Part shown: piece after piece, positions 59,034 through 64,000 of the stretch
Layout of the letters: each line of letters begins with the position of its first letter
Position numbering within the stretch: the stretch's first letter is position 1
Source: Kerstersia similis
GTDB lineage: Bacteria > Pseudomonadota > Gammaproteobacteria > Burkholderiales > Burkholderiaceae_B
Direction: 5' to 3'
Assembly (NCBI RefSeq): GCF_965139615.1
Contig: NZ_CBCSIQ010000025.1
Coordinates: forward strand, 1 to 64,000
Length of the DNA stretch: 64,000 nt
The notes under the pieces: generated by a model
Databases searched by the model: none
Told to the model about the DNA's origin: nothing
Seen by the model: only the letters and a program-made list of their open reading frames with translations
Program-made: the position numbers and the translations under genes

Positions 59034-60698
59034 TCAGCCGGGGCCGGCGCTTTGCCTGCCCTGCAGGCGCATGCCCAAGAGCATCAGGCTCAGGCTGATC
59101 GCCGCCGCCACTACGGCCATGGCCATGCCCTGGCCGATGGTGCCCTGCTCGAACTGGCGCCAGACGAAGATGGATACCGTCTGTACGCCGGCGGGGGCCA
59201 GCAGCAAGGAAGTCACCAGTTCCCGCGATGCCACGGCAAAAACCATCAGCATGGCTGCTACCAGGCTGGGCAGCGCCAGCGGCAAGGTGACATGGCGCAG
59301 GCTGCGGATGACGCCTGCGCCGTGCACGCGCGCCGCCGCTTCCAGGCTCGCATCTATCTGTGCCAGCGCTGCCGATACATAGCGCACCGGGTAGGGCAGC
59401 AGCAGGCAGGTATAGGACAGCAGCAGGATGACCCAGGTGCCGTAGGGGGTAACGGGCCAGAATGACTGGTTCCAGGCCAGGATCAGGCCGACGCCGACCA
59501 CCACGCCGGGCAGCGAGGCCGGCAGCAGCGACAGCGCATCTATCCAGCCGGCCGCGCGCACACGCCGGCCCTGCACGCACCAGGCCGCGGCAAAACCCAC
59601 CAGGCCTGCCAGCAGCGCTGTGCCTACCGCCAGCGATAGGCTGGTGGATAAGGCCTGCAAGGGTTCGCCGCCTTGTTCCAGCAGGGCGCTGAAATGATCC
59701 ACACTGAAATTCTGCAGGCTGAGCCCGCCGGACAAGGTACGCGTCAGTGCGGAGGCCAGCATGGAGGCGATGGGTACGGCCACAGCCAGCAGGCTGACCA
59801 GCGCGAACAGCAGCAGCACTGGCACGCGCCAGTGCCCCAGTTCTCGTTGGGCGGACTCTACCGGTTTGCCATTCGTGGTCTCGAAGCGTTTGCCGGCCAG
59901 CATGGCGCGCTGCATGGCATAGGCCAGCAGGGCCAGGGATACCAGCAGCAGCGCCAGCATGGCCGCGCCGGACAGGTCGATGGGCCAGTCCGACAGGCGC
60001 CGTTCGATGGCGGTGGTCAGCACCAGGAAGCCTGCCTGGCTGCCCAGGGCGGCCGGCACGCCATATTCCTCGATGGCCAGCGTGAAACTCAGCAGCATGC
60101 AGGCCGCCAGGGCCGGCAGCGCCAGCGGCAAGGTGATGCGAAAGAAAGCCCGCCAAGGGGTTGCGCCACAGACGCGCCCGACATCTGCCAAACGGCCGCC
60201 CGCCGCCGCCAGGCTGCGTGAAATCGCGAAGTAAACGACCGGGAAGGTACCCAGCGCCATAATAATGACGATGCCGGTCGGCGAAAAAAGCAGTTTGCCC
60301 AGATGCACGCCGGTCAGTTGCATCAGGTAGCCGCCCGGTTGCAGCGCCATCATCCAGGACAGCGCCGCAATATAGGGCGGCAGCAGGAAGGGCACGAGGA
60401 ACAGCAGATCCCAAACGCGGGCGCAGGGCAGGCGGAACAGGCCGCGCAGCGCGCCCAGCGGGGCGCCGATCAGCGTGCTGACCAGCATCACACCCAGGCC
60501 CAGGTACAAGGTATTGCCCAATAGCGGCGCGACATTCTCCTGGCTCAGTACGGGCAGGATATTGCTGAACGCGCCACGTAGCGAACCTTCTCCCAGATGG
60601 GGGAACACCGCTTGCAGAACAACAAAGCAGATAGGCAATGCCACTAGCACGGCCAGGGCCGCGAGAGTGAGCATTGCCAGCATGGACATGCCGCGCAT
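59034..60698 (-). CDS. Fe3+/2-aminoethylphosphonate-type ABC permease, fused two-domain
   Basis: Inner-membrane permease of 554 residues with about twelve spans in two homologous halves, as in FbpB/AfuB. Each half has an EAA-like loop: GRVCGATPWRAFFRITLPLA near residue 190 and AARVHGAGVIRSLRHVTLPL near 450. ATG 60698 is the start, with GGAG five bases upstream. It is the last gene of porin - ATPase - binding protein - permease. Family substrates include ferric ion, thiamine and phosphonates. Confidence 0.85.
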   Translation of the reverse strand: MRGMSMLAMLTLAALAVLVALPICFVVLQAVFPHLGEGSLRGAFSNILPVLSQENVAPLLGNTLYLGLGVMLVSTLIGAPLGALRGLFRLPCARVWDLLFLVPFLLPPYIAALSWMMALQPGGYLMQLTGVHLGKLLFSPTGIVIIMALGTFPVVYFAISRSLAAAGGRLADVGRVCGATPWRAFFRITLPLALPALAACMLLSFTLAIEEYGVPAALGSQAGFLVLTTAIERRLSDWPIDLSGAAMLALLLVSLALLAYAMQRAMLAGKRFETTNGKPVESAQRELGHWRVPVLLLFALVSLLAVAVPIASMLASALTRTLSGGLSLQNFSVDHFSALLEQGGEPLQALSTSLSLAVGTALLAGLVGFAAAWCVQGRRVRAAGWIDALSLLPASLPGVVVGVGLILAWNQSFWPVTPYGTWVILLLSYTCLLLPYPVRYVSAALAQIDASLEAAARVHGAGVIRSLRHVTLPLALPSLVAAMLMVFAVASRELVTSLLLAPAGVQTVSIFVWRQFEQGTIGQGMAMAVVAAAISLSLMLLGMRLQGRQSAGPG

Positions 60699-60753
60699 GA
60701 TCTCTCCAGTTCCGGCGCGGCCAGCGGCCGCTGCCGGAGACGACAATCAGAAA

Positions 60754-61752
60754 TCAGCGTTGGCCGAACAGGGTGCTGAAGCGTTGCAGCACATCGGCGC
60801 GCAAGGTGCTCGAGCCGCCGTCAGCGGCAGCAGGCAGCAGTGTCAGATCCTGGAACAGGGGGCGGCTGGCGGCGACATCGCTGCGGGCAGGCATGAGCCA
60901 GGCCTCGGCCACGGCTGCCTGTCCTTCCGGCGATAGCACGTAGTCGATGAACTGGCGCGCGGCCTCGGGGCGCTTGCTTTCCTTCAGGATCATCATCGGG
61001 CGCGGCGCGATCACCGTGCCGCTGGAGGGGAAGATCACCTTGATGGATTCGCCTTTGGTCATGCCGGCATAGGACACGTAATCCACGCCGCCGAATACCG
61101 CGGCCTTGGCACCTTGCAGTACAGGCGTCAACGCCTGGGCATTGGGGCCGGAGACGGTCATGCCGTTATTGCGCAGCGACTCCAGCAGTGTCCAGGCCTG
61201 ATCCCCTCGGGCGGCGTACAGGCCCAGAATCAGATCCAGCGTCGCGCCGGACAGGGCCGGGTCAGGCATGGTGACCAGATCCTTGTACTCCGGTGTGGCG
61301 AGATCACTCCAATCCTTGGGCTCGGGCTTGCCGCTCTGGGTATTCCAGACAATGCCCAGCGCCGAAATGCCTTGAGCCACGTAGTAGGGCGTCTTGAAGG
61401 CGGCGGGTACATCCGCGGCGTTCGGGCTTTCATAGGCCTGCAGCCAGCCACGTTGTTCCAGGTCCTGGGCAGTATCCCAGGATGCGGAAATCAGTACATC
61501 GGCACGCGGATTGGCGGCTTCGGCCTCCAATCGTGCCATGACCTTGCCGGTCGTCGCCTGGAAGACATCCACCTTGATGCCGCTTTGTTGCTCGAAACCG
61601 GTCGCAAGTTTCTTGATCAGACTGCCCGGCCCGGCGGTATAGACCGTCAGGCTGCGTTCGCCTTGCTGGGCGTGGGCCGTCGAAACAAATGCGGGCATGA
61701 TGGAAAGGGCCAGGATAGGCAGTAGCAAACGGGAAACAATAGAGTGTGTCAT
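60754..61752 (-). CDS. ABC-transporter periplasmic substrate-binding protein, FbpA/AfuA-like
   Basis: Exported binding protein of 332 residues with a signal peptide ending at STAHAQ. The fold opens with LTVYTAGPGSLIKKLATGF and includes NPRADVLISASWD and DPALSGATLDLILG. The ferric-binding FbpA group usually has two adjacent Tyr ligands; here the matching site reads VDYVSYAG with the Tyr residues separated, so ferric ion is not certain. Phosphonate or another anion is possible. Located between the ATPase and the permease. Confidence 0.82.
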   Translation of the reverse strand: MTHSIVSRLLLPILALSIMPAFVSTAHAQQGERSLTVYTAGPGSLIKKLATGFEQQSGIKVDVFQATTGKVMARLEAEAANPRADVLISASWDTAQDLEQRGWLQAYESPNAADVPAAFKTPYYVAQGISALGIVWNTQSGKPEPKDWSDLATPEYKDLVTMPDPALSGATLDLILGLYAARGDQAWTLLESLRNNGMTVSGPNAQALTPVLQGAKAAVFGGVDYVSYAGMTKGESIKVIFPSSGTVIAPRPMMILKESKRPEAARQFIDYVLSPEGQAAVAEAWLMPARSDVAASRPLFQDLTLLPAAADGGSSTLRADVLQRFSTLFGQR

Positions 61753-61770
61753 GGTTATCTTGCAATCAGG

Positions 61771-62472
61771 TTACAGGAGGATGTCTTCGTGGACATTGCC
61801 GGCCGACAGGCGCACGATGCGGTGCGCCAGCGTGTGGGCTTCCTGTGGGTCATGGGTGACATAGACGGCGGTGGTGCCCAGGCGCCGCAACAGCGTTGCC
61901 AGCTCGGCGGACAGGCTTTCGCGCAAGTCGCGATCCAGGTTGGAGAGCGGCTCATCAAAAAGCAGCACCTGAGGGCGCGCCACGATGGCGCGTGCCAGCG
62001 CCACGCGCTGCTGCTGGCCGCCGGACAGATCGGCGGGGCGGCGCTTGCCGTAGCCGTGCAGGCCGACCAGTTGCAGCGCTTCGTCCACGCGCTCGCGCTG
62101 TTCCGCCCTGGGGACGCCGCGCATCTGCAGCGGAAAGGCGATATTGCCCGCCACCGTCATATGCGGCCACAGCGCGTAATCCTGGAACACCATGCCCAGG
62201 TCGCGCTGTTCGGGGGGCAGCGTCCGGCGCGCCTCATGCACCACGCGTTCACCAAAGCGGATGCTGCCGGCGTCCGGTTGCAGCAACCCGGCCAGCGACT
62301 TGAGCAAGGTGCTCTTGCCGCAGCCAGATGGACCCAGCAGGGCCAGGATGGTGCCTGCGGGGATATCCAGGTCTATGCCGTTGAGCACGGTGTGGCCGCC
62401 GAAGGCGTGGCGCAACTGGCGGATGCCGATGGCAACGCCGTGGCGGGGCGAAGGAGCGTGGGCGCTGGCCAT
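61771..62472 (-). CDS. ABC-transporter ATPase, FbpC/PotA-like
   Basis: 233-residue ATPase. Walker A is GPSGCGKSTLLKSLAG near residue 45, the Q-loop is VFQDYALWPHMT, the signature LSGGQQQRVALARAI and Walker B VLLFDEPLSNLD. It lacks the C-terminal TOBE domain common in FbpC/PotA. ATG 62472 overlaps the porin stop in TGATG and has no ribosome site of its own, so its translation depends on the porin. Confidence 0.88.
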   Translation of the reverse strand: MASAHAPSPRHGVAIGIRQLRHAFGGHTVLNGIDLDIPAGTILALLGPSGCGKSTLLKSLAGLLQPDAGSIRFGERVVHEARRTLPPEQRDLGMVFQDYALWPHMTVAGNIAFPLQMRGVPRAEQRERVDEALQLVGLHGYGKRRPADLSGGQQQRVALARAIVARPQVLLFDEPLSNLDRDLRESLSAELATLLRRLGTTAVYVTHDPQEAHTLAHRIVRLSAGNVHEDILL

Positions 62473-63602
62473 CAGAAGCTGTGGCGCATGCCGAGATTCA
62501 GGCCGAACTGATTCGACCCGGGGTTCACGTTCTCGCCGAACTTGCCGCCAATCACGCTCAACGAAGAATCGTGGCGGTTCAGGGCATAGGCGCCGGTGGC
62601 GTAGAACGTTGTGCGCTTGGAAGCCTGGTAGTCCGCGCCCAGAACCACCATCCATGGGTTCTGGTCCTTGCCGGCCTGTTGCACGGCCGGGCAGGCGGCG
62701 GCATTCAGGTTGTCGCAGGTCGTGCCGTCCAGGTAGTACAGCGCCAGGGACATCGTCGTGGGCTTGCTCACCTTGTAGCTGGCGCCGGCCCAGTACATAT
62801 TGCTGGTATAGCTTTGCGTGGTGAGTTCCTGCTTCAGCCAGCGGTAGCCGCCATACACCTGAAAGGCGCCGGTCTTGTACGACAGGCCGGCGGCGATGCG
62901 CTGTTCGCGGTTATCGCTATCGGCTCCGGCGGCGGGTTTGTTGGCGTGCTTCACGTGATACAGCACGGCGGCGTCCAGGCCATCCTGCTGGTAGCGCGCC
63001 CCGGCGCTGTACATGCGGCCGACCTTGGAGTCTTCCGCATCCTGATCGTTGTTCCAGCCGAAGCTGTACAGCGCACCCAGGCTGAATGCACCGAACTTGC
63101 CGGTGTACTTCAGCGCATTATCGGCACGGTCGGAAAAAGCGCCGTCCATGCGCTTGGCGGAGTAATTGCCATTGCCGAAGGGGTTGTACTTGCTGATCCA
63201 GTCGATCATCAGCGTATTCTGGCGGCCGGCCATCAACTGGCCCCAGGACTTGTCGGACAGACCGATATAGGCTTGGCGCCCGAACAGACGGCCACCTTGC
63301 AGCAGTGTGCCGTCGGACACATCGAAGCCGCTTTCCAGCGTGTAAATGGCGTTCAGTCCGTTGCCCAGATCCTCGCTGCCCTTGATCCCCCAGCGCGACC
63401 CGCTCAGGCCACCGGAAATCATATTGGGCTTGTTGGTCGGCCCGGGGCCGCTGGACAGCTTTTCCACGGCCACATCTATCGTGCCGTAAAGCGTAATGGA
63501 GGAAGGGGAAGCTTGTGCGAAAGCGGAGCCGAAAGGCAGGGCACAAAGCGGCAGGGCGCAACAAAGCAGGCCTGCGCCCAGGCGGGGGTACGACATCGAC
63601 AT
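62472..63602 (-). CDS. Gram-negative porin, Burkholderiales OmpC-like type
   Basis: Outer-membrane trimeric porin of 376 residues with a signal peptide ending FGSAFAQ. Typical segments are SSITLYGTIDVAVEKLSSG, SRWGIKGSEDLGNGLNAIY and ESGFDVSDGTLLQGGRLFGR, and the end is NLGMRHSF with a terminal Phe. ATG 63602 has AGAGGA seven bases upstream. It heads an import operon and is coupled to the ATPase gene, which suggests that it lets the ABC substrate across the outer membrane. Confidence 0.92.
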   Translation of the reverse strand: MSMSYPRLGAGLLCCALPLCALPFGSAFAQASPSSITLYGTIDVAVEKLSSGPGPTNKPNMISGGLSGSRWGIKGSEDLGNGLNAIYTLESGFDVSDGTLLQGGRLFGRQAYIGLSDKSWGQLMAGRQNTLMIDWISKYNPFGNGNYSAKRMDGAFSDRADNALKYTGKFGAFSLGALYSFGWNNDQDAEDSKVGRMYSAGARYQQDGLDAAVLYHVKHANKPAAGADSDNREQRIAAGLSYKTGAFQVYGGYRWLKQELTTQSYTSNMYWAGASYKVSKPTTMSLALYYLDGTTCDNLNAAACPAVQQAGKDQNPWMVVLGADYQASKRTTFYATGAYALNRHDSSLSVIGGKFGENVNPGSNQFGLNLGMRHSF

Positions 63603-63833
63603 ATTGTTATCCTCTTTGGGACTTGAATAAGAGACGTCAGCGTAAGGGGCGGGCATGACAGCGCCGTGACCGAATCCAAAGTCGGGCCAGGCGGGTTTTG
63701 AACGCAGCGTGGCGGCAACAAATAGGCGCGGCAACGCCGGGCGGGGCCGGGCCAGGCAAATGGCTGCTACGCCAGACCTTGTGTTATTTTCGCAGCGTTA
63801 TGCGCGCCCCCGCACGAAGCGCGCACCTTCTGC

Positions 63834-63839
63834 TAGAAT
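63834..63839 (+). promoter_or_regulatory. Possible -10 element of tRNA-Gly
   Basis: TAGAAT lies 46 bases before the tRNA. No good -35 is seen. Confidence 0.35.
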
Positions 63840-63885
63840 AATCGTCTTCTTTCCTGCCGCAGCAAGCTTGGCGGCACGGTCAAAT

Positions 63886-63959
63886 GCGGGTGTAGTTCAA
63901 TGGTAGAACGGCAGCTTCCCAAGCTGCATACGAGGGTTCGATTCCCTTCACCCGCTCCA
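63886..63959 (+). tRNA. glyU: tRNA-Gly(CCC)
   Basis: A 74-base cloverleaf: acceptor GCGGGTG/CACCCGC, D arm GTTCAATGGTAGAAC, anticodon stem GCAGC/GCTGC with loop TTCCCAA (anticodon CCC), T arm AGGGTTCGATTCCCT and encoded CCA. It reads GGG codons. It closely resembles E. coli glyU. tRNA-Gly genes are frequent integration sites; the 40 bases beyond it to the window end show nothing decisive. Confidence 0.97.
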
Positions 63960-64000
63960 ATCAAGTTCCAGATTTGGGTCTTCTCTACCGCGAAGCAAGC

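Noticed and set aside
58651..60414. 587-codon open frame on the minus strand
   Set aside because: It lies in another frame over the receptor end and the permease gene; the permease frame has the spans and motifs.
63603..63650. Fur box before the porin
   Set aside because: The best 19-base match has about eight identical positions, no better than chance.
1..64000. CRISPR array, prophage or insertion sequence
   Set aside because: No regularly spaced repeats, transposase, integrase or phage structural gene was found.

Overview
The window is a gene-dense, high-GC chromosomal segment of a Gram-negative betaproteobacterium. Gene content and order (gatCAB divergent from mreBCD-mrdA-rodA, rplU-rpmA-obgE-proB, metXW, an FecI/FecR-controlled TonB receptor, an enterobactin-type receptor, a Burkholderiales-type porin) point to Burkholderiales, most likely Alcaligenaceae (Bordetella relatives). 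No phage, insertion sequence, integron or CRISPR array is visible. Most of it is core chromosome.

Layout. 1-4.5 kb: end of an FAD oxidoreductase, gshA, a solo LuxR-type helix-turn-helix gene, an AEC transporter. 4.6-7.9 kb: a SAM-II riboswitch, metX-metW, and an AmpG-like transporter that seems to start at ATT. 8-12.8 kb: a tandem universal stress protein with an FNR/Anr box, gdhA, a REP-like repeat pair, xth and pyrE. 13-21.5 kb is the most unusual region: ECF sigma factor, FecR anti-sigma, a haem-type TonB receptor with a signalling domain, then two large secreted GloVer-repeat proteins, each ending in a GlyGly-CTERM-like anchor. 21.5-25.5 kb: nrdA-nrdB-ferredoxin. 25.5-26.7 kb: about 1.2 kb without genes but with palindromes and a long inverted repeat. 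26.7-36.1 kb: gatCAB and the rod-shape operon, with a possible 39-codon gene between mreD and mrdA. 36.1-42 kb: mutY, a Tat-exported phoX behind a Pho box, a LysE-type exporter, ftsEX. 42.4-49.8 kb: a GbsR/MarR regulator and cydA-cydB-cydX-cydD-cydC, preceded by an FNR/Anr box, a promoter and a palindromic operator. 49.9-54.9 kb: apt, a LysR regulator, proB, obgE, rpmA, rplU. 55-64 kb: a DUF4351/Rpn-like protein, a FepA/BfeA-type receptor behind a Fur box, a porin-ABC import operon, and tRNA-Gly(CCC).

Themes. Two iron-acquisition loci are present (the FecIR-controlled receptor with its two anchored partners, and the FepA-type receptor). Oxygen and energy control shows in the FNR-type boxes before the stress protein and the cytochrome bd operon. 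Methionine synthesis is controlled by a translational SAM-II switch that contains the metX Shine-Dalgarno sequence. The strongest candidate for an undescribed system is the receptor plus two paralogous surface proteins at 13-21.5 kb.
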